Assembly (NCBI GenBank): GCA_002298145.1
Contig: DBMP01000017.1
Coordinates: 92,169 to 156,168, forward strand
Direction: 5' to 3'
Source of the DNA: Spartobacteria bacterium UBA695
GTDB lineage: Bacteria > Verrucomicrobiota > Verrucomicrobiia > Chthoniobacterales > Chthoniobacteraceae
DNA length: 64,000 nucleotides
Shown: positions 28,346 through 36,745 of the stretch, one piece after another
Layout: every line of letters starts with the position of its first letter
Numbering within the stretch: the first letter of the stretch is position 1
Notes under the pieces: generated by a model
Told to the model about the DNA's origin: nothing
Seen by the model: only the letters and a program-made list of their open reading frames with translations
The model's database searches: none
Position numbers and translations under genes: made by a program

Positions 28346-29401
28346 ATGAAAGTTATGAGGCCGGGTCACATCCTAACGCTGCGGGATATTGCCGTCCAAG
28401 CGAACGTATCGATCGCGACCGTTTCCATGGCGCTCCGCAATCATCCGCGCGTTTCCGTGGGGACGAGAGAACGGATTCACGCCTTGGCTAAAGAGATGGG
28501 ATATTTGCCCGACCCCCATGTCTCGGAATTGATGGGCTATTTGCGCAAAGGGCGGATCAACAACATTCGGGAAACCATCGCTTTTGTCAGCAAAATGACG
28601 TTGACGGAACTAAGGGCGACAGGAGTTTTTTGGGAGCAGTATGTCGGGGCACTGAAACGAGCTAAGGATCTCGGGTACTCCGTAGAATACCACGTTGTAT
28701 CGAGCCATATGACAGAAACCCGGTTGGGAAGCATTTTGAAAAGTCGAGGAGTGCGGGGAATTTTGGTGCTTCCACAAAAAGATCAATTTGGAAATTCAAA
28801 AGGGTTTGAGTCTTTGCCGTGGGAGAATTTCGCCAGTGTGGCTATCGGTTTTTCCTGTCCCGTTCCCCAAACCCACCGGGTTATGCACGATCAAATCCAG
28901 GCGCTGCATACTGCCATGAATGCTTTGCAAAACCTTGGCTACCGTCGTCCGGGGTTGGTGATGGAATCGTGGCTCGATAATCGGTTGCGCAACCACTGGA
29001 CGGCGGGTTTCCTCTCTTGCCAACTGCGGTATTACCTTAAAAAAGACCGCGTGCCCCCCATGATGGATCCCACGGATTCTCCGCAGTTGCTTTCCTGGTT
29101 CGCCCGCTGGCGGCCCGATGTGCTCATCGGGCCTGACGTTATCAGCGTAATCGATTTACTCAAAAATTCCGGCTATTGTTTTCCCGGGGATTTTGCCTAT
29201 GCCACACTCGACAAACAAATGGAGGGCCGATGGTCCCACCATGCGGGAATCCAGCAGATCTCGTCGCATGTCGGCGAAACCGCGATCGAACTCCTCGCGG
29301 GGTGCCTGACCCGCAATGAAATCGGCTTGCCAACCCATCCGCAGGTTATTCTTTTGCCAGGATTTTGGGTGGACGGAGAAACGGCTCCGCCACGGCGCTA
29401 G
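28346..29401 (+). CDS. LacI-family transcriptional regulator
   Basis: 351 residues. The N-terminal helix-turn-helix and hinge (LTLRDIAVQANVSIATVSMALRNHPRVSVGTRERIHALAKEMGY, residues about 10-53) is typical LacI; the rest is a periplasmic-binding-protein-like sensor domain. Regulators of this family usually bind a palindromic operator and release it, or grip it, on binding a sugar. A repeated operator-like sequence lies directly before this gene, before the GH110/GDSL operon and before PEP-CTERM protein 2, so this protein is the best candidate for controlling all three. The sensed sugar is probably a galactoside breakdown product (inference from the neighbouring enzymes). Confidence 0.92.
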   Translation: MKVMRPGHILTLRDIAVQANVSIATVSMALRNHPRVSVGTRERIHALAKEMGYLPDPHVSELMGYLRKGRINNIRETIAFVSKMTLTELRATGVFWEQYVGALKRAKDLGYSVEYHVVSSHMTETRLGSILKSRGVRGILVLPQKDQFGNSKGFESLPWENFASVAIGFSCPVPQTHRVMHDQIQALHTAMNALQNLGYRRPGLVMESWLDNRLRNHWTAGFLSCQLRYYLKKDRVPPMMDPTDSPQLLSWFARWRPDVLIGPDVISVIDLLKNSGYCFPGDFAYATLDKQMEGRWSHHAGIQQISSHVGETAIELLAGCLTRNEIGLPTHPQVILLPGFWVDGETAPPRR

Positions 29402-29412
29402 GGTGACACTAT

Positions 29413-30168
29413 TTACGGGGCCGAAGGCGCATCCCTCACATATTGTTCAATCAACGGCGCAATAGCGTCCGCCCAAATTTCATATCCCTTGGGCGAGGGA
29501 TGAAGGAAATCCGGCATGACCGCCCGGGTGAGCGTGCCATCAGGTTCCAGAAGGCGATTTCCAAAATCAATATAAACAACTTTTTTCCCGTCATTCAGAC
29601 CGGCGATGATTTGGTTGATAGAATTGATTTTAGCCCGAAGTGGATCGGACGGCTTTTCCCCGCGAGGCAGGATGCCTTGAAGCAAAATCACCGCGCCAGG
29701 ACACCGTTTTTGGTATTCGGAGACAACCGCTTTCACTCCTTCGGCGATCTGCTCAACAGTATTCGCACTAAGGTTATTTGTGCCTATCATCAACACGATC
29801 AATTTGGGCCGGATCCCTTCGGCCTGGCCTTGCATAAGCCTCCAGAGAACTTGCTGAGTGCGGTCCCCTGCGATGCCGAAATTAAACGTGCTTAGGTTTC
29901 CAAACCTTGACGCCCAAACGTCCGCACCCTGCCGCTGCCAGAAATCCGTGATCGAGTCTCCGTCCAGGATCAGGTCAAACTGTTTTTCCCGCGATCTTTC
30001 CAGGTTGGCCTTGACGCGAACCATCCACTCCTGCCGGGGGAACGGAATGACGGCTGCGTTCATTTCAGGGGTCAGCAAAGGCTCACGCCAGACCAGCGAA
30101 GAAACATCCGCGGAAGCGGAAAACGCTAGGAATAATGCGGCGGACGCAAGGAGGGTTGTGCGAATCAT
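29413..30168 (-). CDS. Secreted GDSL/SGNH-family hydrolase
   Basis: 251 residues, signal peptide MIRTTLLASAALFLAFSASA. SGNH blocks are clear: DGDSITDFW (nucleophile Ser), FGIAGDRTQ (Gly), MIGTNNL (Asn) and DFLHPSPKGY (Asp and His). Relatives include platelet-activating-factor acetylhydrolase-like and carbohydrate O-acetyl esterases. Its start overlaps the stop of the GH110-like gene by ATGA (30165-30168), so it is the second gene of that operon. It likely removes acetyl groups from the same glycan that the GH110 enzyme cuts. Confidence 0.88.
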   Translation of the reverse strand: MIRTTLLASAALFLAFSASADVSSLVWREPLLTPEMNAAVIPFPRQEWMVRVKANLERSREKQFDLILDGDSITDFWQRQGADVWASRFGNLSTFNFGIAGDRTQQVLWRLMQGQAEGIRPKLIVLMIGTNNLSANTVEQIAEGVKAVVSEYQKRCPGAVILLQGILPRGEKPSDPLRAKINSINQIIAGLNDGKKVVYIDFGNRLLEPDGTLTRAVMPDFLHPSPKGYEIWADAIAPLIEQYVRDAPSAP

Positions 30169-32027
30169 TTGGAATGGAATGGTGGGGTGTTGGGAGACGG
30201 ATTGTCAATAAACACGGGATCACTCTCAGTGCCCCCGGAGATGAAATTGTTTTTGACTATTACATCGTAGGAATTTATCACAGTGATCGCATGCCCGCGC
30301 GAAAATTTTCCGCTGCCAAGGGGCGCTTTAGGATATGCTGTGTTGCAATGGGAAATGGAATTGCCGGAGATGCGGCCGCCGATCAATCCGTTGACCACGA
30401 TGCCTTCGTCCGTGCACCCTTCGATCCAATTCCCCGTGATATCAATATCGCGGTGATTGCCGGTGGTTTGGGTTCCGGTCGGGGCGTTGAGAGCCGTTTC
30501 CGCCGATACGCTGATGGCGCCGGGCGTCGGGCATAGGCCCAGGTTCATTGCGGCCCCGAGGCCAATATCTTCAAGAACGTTATCGCGCACTGTCACGTGA
30601 TCGATCCAGCCCGCTTCCCGGTAGTAGGCATACAGGGCAGCGAGGCTGATGCCCGACTGGGTGGTCCTGGCAATATAGTTATCCTCTATTATTCCATGGC
30701 CTGCCATGATTCGGATGGCGCGGGGGCGGACATCATGGATTGTGTTTTTTCGGACCACGTAGCCGGCGGAATTGGCGGAGGGAAAGTCGATCACGTCGCC
30801 CGCCGCCGCTCCGCTATCGGAGGAAAGGGTAATGCGGAGGTATTTTTCCCGGGGATAAGTTATAAGCGGGCCGGCTTTTACGATTTCGGAACGGGAGAGC
30901 GAAAAGGGCGGCGTGAGATCGGTTTCCAGCCTCGCAATTTCAACGGTATTCTTGATCCGGTAATTATCAGCGGCAAGGATGCGGACCGGGTCACCGGGAA
31001 GCAGAATATTGTCATAGTATGGTCTGATAATATCCAAGGTGGTGCGACGTAGACACCAAATGACATCGGGAGATTCTACGTGGACGATTTGAAAGGCGGG
31101 TCCGTGCAGATTGATGCCGTCGTCGCCCATAAAACTGAATTCGCAGCCTTCGATCAACGGCCCCTTGCGGGAATAGGCAAAATTCAAGGCGTCTGCGTTG
31201 GTGGAAAGCAATCGCGCAACGGCGGCTCCGGCGGGCCGAGGGCCGCGTTCGACCACGCAGCGCAAAAATTGATTTTCGCCGGCACTGTTTCGAATAACCA
31301 TGGCCAAGCCCGGTGACGAGAAAATCCGCAGGGCTTCCAGCCGGATGTTTTGAGTGCGGAAGAAATCAAGCGCCGGCGCCTGCCGCATGGAAAAAACCGC
31401 CATGTCCCCCGGCCTGAGAAGAGCCGCCTGGCCTTTTTCAACCATGGACGGGTCCAGCAAAACCTTGGCCTTGCGCGGAGTGATCCGTTGCAGGCTCCGA
31501 TAGATTCCCTCGGCAGCTCCGCGCTTCCACCCCCGGGTTTGGCCGTCAAATAAATGAATCCGCGACGAATTGAGTTCTTCCCCAAGATCCGGATAGCCTT
31601 CCTGGATCTCGACATCGACCGCGGAATGATCGGGGAAGGTGGCGACAATGGTCCCTTGCGTAAACGGAAGCGGATCATAGTCAAAGGTGATCCCCTTGAC
31701 GGTGATGCCGTCGCAATCGGCAAAGCGCATGCCGGCATCCTTGAACTGGGTAAAAACCAAGGTGGTTTCCGGCCCCTCAATGGTCAACCCCTTCGCCCCG
31801 CAAAGTGCTACGCCACGGGGCGGTATGCGATAAATACCGGCGGGAAGGCGGATGACGGCTTCGTGATGCGCGACAGCCTCTTCGAGGATCTGGGACAAAT
31901 CCAATACAGGCGCTTTCGAGTAGTCGCACGGGGCGGAGATTTCAGCCCGGGCTAGCCAGCTTGTCGGAAGAAAAAAGCCCATCATGGCGCAAAACAGAGC
32001 GGCCAGCGGGGAATACCTATGGATCAT
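30165..32027 (-). CDS. GH110-like right-handed beta-helix alpha-galactosidase (copy 1)
   Basis: 620 residues from ATG 32027, which begins a signal peptide (MIHRYSPLAALFCAMMGFFLPTSWLARA); the track's longer start is a TTG at 32081. The early motif ITFDYDPLPFTQG and parallel beta-helix repeats throughout match GH110, the family of exo-acting alpha-1,3-galactosidases. Three Asp residues fall in NADALN (about D279) and GDDGINLHG (about D302, D303), spaced +23 and +24, the arrangement I recall for the GH110 catalytic acids; the second copy has the same spacing. First gene of an operon with the GDSL esterase, with the LacI-type operator 70 bp upstream. Secreted or periplasmic. GH110 is likely, but exact linkage specificity is not provable here. 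Confidence 0.8.
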   Translation of the reverse strand: MIHRYSPLAALFCAMMGFFLPTSWLARAEISAPCDYSKAPVLDLSQILEEAVAHHEAVIRLPAGIYRIPPRGVALCGAKGLTIEGPETTLVFTQFKDAGMRFADCDGITVKGITFDYDPLPFTQGTIVATFPDHSAVDVEIQEGYPDLGEELNSSRIHLFDGQTRGWKRGAAEGIYRSLQRITPRKAKVLLDPSMVEKGQAALLRPGDMAVFSMRQAPALDFFRTQNIRLEALRIFSSPGLAMVIRNSAGENQFLRCVVERGPRPAGAAVARLLSTNADALNFAYSRKGPLIEGCEFSFMGDDGINLHGPAFQIVHVESPDVIWCLRRTTLDIIRPYYDNILLPGDPVRILAADNYRIKNTVEIARLETDLTPPFSLSRSEIVKAGPLITYPREKYLRITLSSDSGAAAGDVIDFPSANSAGYVVRKNTIHDVRPRAIRIMAGHGIIEDNYIARTTQSGISLAALYAYYREAGWIDHVTVRDNVLEDIGLGAAMNLGLCPTPGAISVSAETALNAPTGTQTTGNHRDIDITGNWIEGCTDEGIVVNGLIGGRISGNSISHCNTAYPKAPLGSGKFSRGHAITVINSYDVIVKNNFISGGTESDPVFIDNPSPNTPPFHSK

Positions 32028-32096
32028 GAGATGAAAAGTGGGGGAAAAACGGCGGCGTGTGATGTGCAGCACACCCTCCAATATTCCAAATGGGCC

Positions 32097-32126
32097 AACA
32101 ACCGATTTATTGCTTAATCGTTAGAT
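32097..32126 (-). promoter_or_regulatory. Predicted LacI operator, site B (upstream of GH110/GDSL operon)
   Basis: The same core as site A, ATTGCTTAATCGTTAGAT, preceded by CCGATTT. It sits in the short gap between the araC stop (32132) and the GH110 start (32027). An inverted repeat CGATT/AATCG spans the centre. Confidence 0.7.
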
Positions 32127-32131
32127 TGCCA

Positions 32132-32977
32132 TCATGAAAAGGCTGACCGCCCGTGGCGGTAGCCCTCGCGAAAGCTGCGCGGAGAAACCCCGGAGAATTT
32201 CTGGATCAAGCGGGCGAAGTAGTTGGCGTCGGTAATGCCGACTTGATACGCGACTTCCTTGACCGGGAGATCCGTTTGTTTCAGCAGCTCGATGGCCTGG
32301 TGAATCCTCCGGCTTTGCAGATAGTGCGAGGGCGTCATCTGGTAGACCTGCTTGAAGGCGCGGAACAGCGTGGCCCGGTGCATCCCCATCGCGGCGGCCA
32401 TCCCCTCCACGCTGAGCTGCGGATCGGCATATTTTTCGTCAATGTTCTTTCGGCATTGTTCGATCCGGGAAATATCCCGGGAGAGGGTGGCGGGCAGGGC
32501 TCCTTCCGTGGCCGCCAGCAAAATGGCATGGGCCTGGTGCGCCGCTTCCCGGTCGCCGGACACGGTACCGCGGGCCAGCGCTTCGCGCAGATTTTTGAAC
32601 AACTCGATCGGGCATGGGCTCCCCTGTATGGGGCGCTTGTCAAAGCCAAAGGCTTTCAGCCACTGCGAACATTCAGTATGGTCCAGGGTCAACCAGTGAT
32701 ATTTCCAGACCTTGCTGAGCGGCCGCAGGCTGTGTAGCTCGCCAGGCAGCAGGTAAAAGATATCCCGCTCCTTGACTTGGATCTGCTGACCGTCGAGATC
32801 GAACTCGCCCCTCCCCGATTCGCACCAAAAAACTTCGGCGAACCATTTCCGAATCGGTTCTTCACTCAGGGCCCCCGCGACTAGCGCGTAAGCACCGGTG
32901 GATCGAACCGCCAGCGGCAAATGCTGGGGCAGTTCGTGATTAAAGCGGTAAACGCTGATCTTTTTGGATTGCAACAT
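32132..32977 (-). CDS. AraC-family transcriptional regulator
   Basis: 281 residues from ATG 32977, or 331 from ATG 33127. I prefer 32977 because the cupin-like sensor domain (AEVFWCESGRGEFDLDGQQIQVKERDIFYLLPGELHSLRP) starts soon after it, and because 33127 would lie inside the CAACATT direct repeat. The C-terminal AraC domain is complete: SVEGMAAAMGMHRATLFRAFKQVYQMTPSHYL and LPVKEVAYQVGITDANYFARLIQKFSGVSPRSFR. It is divergent from the second GH110-like gene. The direct repeats at 33124-33150 and 36659-36685 fit an AraC-type site and are the best candidates for its binding. Confidence 0.9.
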   Translation of the reverse strand: MLQSKKISVYRFNHELPQHLPLAVRSTGAYALVAGALSEEPIRKWFAEVFWCESGRGEFDLDGQQIQVKERDIFYLLPGELHSLRPLSKVWKYHWLTLDHTECSQWLKAFGFDKRPIQGSPCPIELFKNLREALARGTVSGDREAAHQAHAILLAATEGALPATLSRDISRIEQCRKNIDEKYADPQLSVEGMAAAMGMHRATLFRAFKQVYQMTPSHYLQSRRIHQAIELLKQTDLPVKEVAYQVGITDANYFARLIQKFSGVSPRSFREGYRHGRSAFS

Positions 32978-33120
32978 TTGTCGCCAAATGGGGGTTGCTT
33001 GAAGAGTAATTACCCCAGCCCTCAGGCGCAACATAAAAGCGTTCTTGAAGCGGGATCGTCGCTCGAACGTCACCGGGGCGGATTCGGTAATTCCCGCGGC
33101 CGTGACGGCTTGATTCAGGT

Positions 33121-33162
33121 GCAACATTTATCCTGATAAAACAACATTGCTCCTCTAGCCTT
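33121..33162 (+). promoter_or_regulatory. Predicted AraC-type operator (direct repeats), site 1
   Basis: CAACATT at 33124-33130 and again at 33144-33150, 20 bp apart, followed by GCTCCTCTAG. The 42-bp block matches 36656-36697 at 33 of 42 positions. It lies between araC and the divergent GH110-like gene. Two direct half-sites about two helix turns apart is the usual AraC-family pattern. Confidence 0.7.
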
Positions 33163-33194
33163 TTTGCTGATGAGGATTACTTTCAGACGCTAGT

Positions 33195-34955
33195 ATGTTC
33201 TCCCTCAAGTTGCCCGTTGTGGCCATCATTGCGGCATTGACACCCATGGCTGGAATGGCGGCCAACGCCTCATCGGATTCCGCCAGCGACGATATTCTCT
33301 CCACGATTGCTTCGGCGCAGGCCCGGGGGGAATGCGTTGTGACGCTTGCTCCGGGCAGGCACAAGCTTCCGCCCCAGGGGTTGAAGCTGGAAAAGCTGCG
33401 CCATTTAACGATTGAGGGAAACGGGGCAACGCTGGTGGCAGGCAGCCGGGATGTTTCGGCCATTCGGATCGAGGATTGCGAGGCGGTGACGCTTTGCAAC
33501 TTCCAGATCGACTACGATCCGCTGCCCTTTACCCAAGGCGACGTTGTTGCGGTGGACCGGCAGGGGCAAACCATCGAGGTGAGCCTGCATGCTGGCTACC
33601 CCGGGGCGGAGGCCGCTGTGGCGCGCTCCGGGATGTTTACCGATGCACGCCTCCAGCTTTTTTGCAAGGAGATCGCCACCCATAAACCGGGAGCGCCGGA
33701 TTTTCATGTCTCCAATCTCGAGACCAAGGAGGGGCGGACGGTCCTGGTGATGCTGAAGGACCAGCAGGCGGGTCTGGCCAAGATTGAGCCGGGCGACCGA
33801 GTCACGCTTTCCTCCCGGGCCGCGGAGGGAGTTTCCATCCGCTACTCGCGTGATATTCATTTGGAAGGGGTTTCCGTTCTGGCCGCCCCGAATGTGGCTA
33901 TTGTGGTGCGCAACTGCCAGACCGCCGGTACCTACCGCGGCGTCCGGGTGGTGCCGGGGCTGGCGCCCGATGGGGCGTCCCAGCCGCGCCTGATGTCCGC
34001 CTGTTCCGACGGGCTGAATATCGCCGATGCGCGGGTGGGCCCGGTTATCGAGGAGTGCGAATTTGCCTTCCAGGGCGACGACGCCGTCAACCTGCACACT
34101 GGCTTGATGCCGCTCCTGCGCCGGTTGGACGAGAAAACGTTTCTGGTGGGCATGCCATGGAAAGCCCAACGGATGGAGGCGGTGCCCAGTAAGGGAGACA
34201 CGGTTCGTTTCCTGAGCCGCCCCGCCTATGCCGTGGCCGGAGAGGCGAGGCTTGAGAGCTTCGCCCGCGTTACAGAACCCGCCGAGCCGTGGCTGCCGGA
34301 AATTCGGGCGATATGGAAAATGCTGAAGGTGGAACCGGCGCGAGTCTCCTTTTTTCGCGTCGCCCTGGAGAATTGCCCCGCCGGGGTGGATGCCGGAATG
34401 TTCATGGATATCCCGGTGCTGGGCGCACAGGGGTTTATGATCCGAAATTCCTATTTCCACGACCATCGCGGGCGGGGCCTGCGGATCATGGCCAGCAATG
34501 GCGTGGTACAGGATAATACTTTTGAGCGTATTACGGGATGCGCCATGTCATTCGGGCCGGAATACGCCTTTTGGCGGGAGGCGGGATGGTGCCGCAACGT
34601 TATTGTTTCCGGCAATTCAATCGAGGATGTCGGAAAGGGGATGAACTGCCTGCTGCCCAACGGGTATACGAGCTACACGCCTGCGGCCATCAGCATCGTG
34701 GGCCACGCCGATGACGAGACGAGCGCATTCCAGGGCAACGAAGCCATTACCATCGAACACAACACGATCGCCCGGTGCGCCATCGGGGGGATCAGCGTCG
34801 GCAATGCCAGGAATGTCCAGGTTCGCTGGAACCGGATCACCGACGTGCTCCGGGGGCTCGCCGCTCTGCCAGAAAATCGACGGAAGGCGGCTCCACAAAC
34901 CCCCATTTCGGTCAAGGACTCGGACGCCGTGGTTTCAGACAATCAACTCCCCTAA
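33195..34955 (+). CDS. GH110-like right-handed beta-helix alpha-galactosidase (copy 2)
   Basis: 586 residues with signal peptide MFSLKLPVVAIIAALTPMAGMAA. Like copy 1 it has the block FQIDYDPLPFTQG (about 103-115) and beta-helix repeats, with candidate catalytic Asp residues at D272 (CSDGLN) and D295/D296 (GDDAVNL), spacing +23/+24. The two copies are clearly diverged, so they may cut different linkages. The gene is followed after 4 bp by another beta-helix gene, and the AraC-type repeats lie upstream, so it is probably AraC-activated. Annotation as GH110 rests on motif recall and on context with a GH4 enzyme. Confidence 0.8.
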   Translation: MFSLKLPVVAIIAALTPMAGMAANASSDSASDDILSTIASAQARGECVVTLAPGRHKLPPQGLKLEKLRHLTIEGNGATLVAGSRDVSAIRIEDCEAVTLCNFQIDYDPLPFTQGDVVAVDRQGQTIEVSLHAGYPGAEAAVARSGMFTDARLQLFCKEIATHKPGAPDFHVSNLETKEGRTVLVMLKDQQAGLAKIEPGDRVTLSSRAAEGVSIRYSRDIHLEGVSVLAAPNVAIVVRNCQTAGTYRGVRVVPGLAPDGASQPRLMSACSDGLNIADARVGPVIEECEFAFQGDDAVNLHTGLMPLLRRLDEKTFLVGMPWKAQRMEAVPSKGDTVRFLSRPAYAVAGEARLESFARVTEPAEPWLPEIRAIWKMLKVEPARVSFFRVALENCPAGVDAGMFMDIPVLGAQGFMIRNSYFHDHRGRGLRIMASNGVVQDNTFERITGCAMSFGPEYAFWREAGWCRNVIVSGNSIEDVGKGMNCLLPNGYTSYTPAAISIVGHADDETSAFQGNEAITIEHNTIARCAIGGISVGNARNVQVRWNRITDVLRGLAALPENRRKAAPQTPISVKDSDAVVSDNQLP

Positions 34956-34959
34956 TTCC

Positions 34960-36651
34960 ATGAAATCTCTTTTACACGTAATGGCTTCAGGATTCGTCTT
35001 TCTTTTCACTGCCGCGGCCTCGTTGCCTGCGGCCGAACTGAAAACAGAGCTGTCAAAAGATCAGCCTTCCCTCGCGGGAGGCGTTGCACACCTCAACCCG
35101 GGAAGCGCCAACGGATGGGCCTGGAAATGGACCGAGGCCGACGGACGCCGCGACTGCGGGCAGTACTTTATCGCAGCCCAAACGTTCCCGGCCACGGATC
35201 TGGCAGTTCAACTCCAATTTAGCGATCCACTGCGTTCGGCAAAAAAGCCGGAGTTCAGACTCCTCTTCCTTCATTTCTCCGGAGCCTCCATCGCGGACGG
35301 AGCCGAAATAATGGCGGCCTATACCGGCACCCTGCCGATCCATCCCGGGATCTCCCATTCGGAGCCCGCCTGGTTTAAAATCAACTTTCCGAAAGTCGAA
35401 TTCCAAAAGGATGAAAGGTACGGGTTCCTGTTGCAATTCACCGACGTGGGCGGAGTGGAGCAAAAGATCGTGCTCAAGGTCACGCCGTCGAGCACTCCCG
35501 ACGGCGGTTATGGCATTGAGTTGGCCGACGGGAAGGTTTTCTGCAAGTCGCCTTCGTTGAATTTCATCCTGGGGCAATCCTCCTCCGCGCAGCCGCCAGC
35601 CGAAGCGGCGGCATCCGCACCCCGCACGCTTTTGGTGGACCGCCGCGCCGCATCTGGTTTGCGCACCACCGCTGCGGCGGTCGCCCAAGCCCGGCCCGGC
35701 GATACGATCCGCCTGGCGCCCGGCAGTGGCCCTTACCGGGAAATCCTCTTCATCCCGCAATCCGGGGAGCCCGGCAAGCCGATTACCTTTGACGGAGCCG
35801 GGGAAACGATCACCGGGTTCGAGCCGCTCCGGTTCCAAAAGCAGGGCGGCGAGTGGGTTGCCGATTTGCGCGAGTTTTTTTCCAAGCTGGAGGCCATTTC
35901 GGGGTTTAGCAAAAAGGAAGGCCGATGGGTCGGCGACGTGCCCAATACCTTCTCCGCTGTGATTGTTTACAATGGCCATCGAGTATTGCAGGATGCACAA
36001 AGCGCGCAGCTTCAGGAATTCGCGCGGCTCTCCCAAGACCAGACGCTCATCACCCTGCTGCCGGGCGTGGACCCGGACGCCTGGGAGATTTCGTCGCGCT
36101 ACTTTGTGGTGAGAATTCTAAACGCCTCCCACCAGGTTTACAAAAACATCAAAGCCTCCGGCAGCTTGAACGACGGATATAATCTCCACGGAAAAGGCGA
36201 GGACCTGGTGTTTGAAAACATCGAGGCGTTCCAGAATATCGACGAGGGCTTTTCCGCCCACGAGGATATCAAATGCAAAATCAACGGCGGGCGGTTTTGG
36301 GCCAACGACAATGGCATCGGGAATAACGGCGTCACGCCCGTCAACCAATGCACCCTGGAGGCGTACAACATCCGGATCTACTCGAACATTGGATACGGTC
36401 TTTGGCTCTCCCGGTGCGCCGCCGATATCGACGATCTCGTCTCCTGGGGCAACGGCGTCGGGCAGATCGCCTTCCACGGCACCTCGGTGGTCATGTTGAA
36501 AAACGTCCGCGCCGTCAAGCCCGCCTGGCAACAAAAGCCATGGCTCAATTACGAGGAGTCCGCGACGCGCAAAGACGCTTTTCTATCGGAAATCAGCCCG
36601 TCGGCCCGCTGCACCGGGGTCATCCGCGAGATTCAAAATCCAGAGGATTGA
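34960..36651 (+). CDS. Secreted beta-helix protein (polysaccharide lyase/hydrolase-like)
   Basis: 563 residues from ATG 34960, 4 bp after the previous stop; it starts a signal peptide (MKSLLHVMASGFVFLFTAAASLPAA). The longer frame from 34711 overlaps the GH110 gene and is rejected. The first about 200 residues form a beta-sandwich-like domain; then TLLVDRRAASGLRTTAAAVAQARPGDTIRLAPGSG opens a right-handed parallel beta-helix as in PL6/GH28-like proteins and chondroitinase B-like folds, with NDGYNLHGKGEDLVFENIEAFQNIDEGFSAHED. No family assignment is secure. It is co-transcribed with the second GH110-like gene, so it probably acts on the same glycan. Confidence 0.75.
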   Translation: MKSLLHVMASGFVFLFTAAASLPAAELKTELSKDQPSLAGGVAHLNPGSANGWAWKWTEADGRRDCGQYFIAAQTFPATDLAVQLQFSDPLRSAKKPEFRLLFLHFSGASIADGAEIMAAYTGTLPIHPGISHSEPAWFKINFPKVEFQKDERYGFLLQFTDVGGVEQKIVLKVTPSSTPDGGYGIELADGKVFCKSPSLNFILGQSSSAQPPAEAAASAPRTLLVDRRAASGLRTTAAAVAQARPGDTIRLAPGSGPYREILFIPQSGEPGKPITFDGAGETITGFEPLRFQKQGGEWVADLREFFSKLEAISGFSKKEGRWVGDVPNTFSAVIVYNGHRVLQDAQSAQLQEFARLSQDQTLITLLPGVDPDAWEISSRYFVVRILNASHQVYKNIKASGSLNDGYNLHGKGEDLVFENIEAFQNIDEGFSAHEDIKCKINGGRFWANDNGIGNNGVTPVNQCTLEAYNIRIYSNIGYGLWLSRCAADIDDLVSWGNGVGQIAFHGTSVVMLKNVRAVKPAWQQKPWLNYEESATRKDAFLSEISPSARCTGVIREIQNPED

Positions 36652-36655
36652 CGGA

Positions 36656-36697
36656 ATGCAACATTTGTTCTGGTGATACAACATCGCTCCTCTAGGA
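36656..36697 (+). promoter_or_regulatory. Predicted AraC-type operator (direct repeats), site 2
   Basis: CAACATT at 36659-36665 and CAACATC at 36679-36685, 20 bp apart, then GCTCCTCTAG, as at 33121. A possible -10, TATAGT, is at 36717-36722, placing the second half-site next to a -35 position. It lies upstream of the GH4 gene. Confidence 0.7.
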
Positions 36698-36745
36698 GAG
36701 CTCTGCTGCACGGCGCTATAGTCAGCATCAATTCGATTCTTTCTT

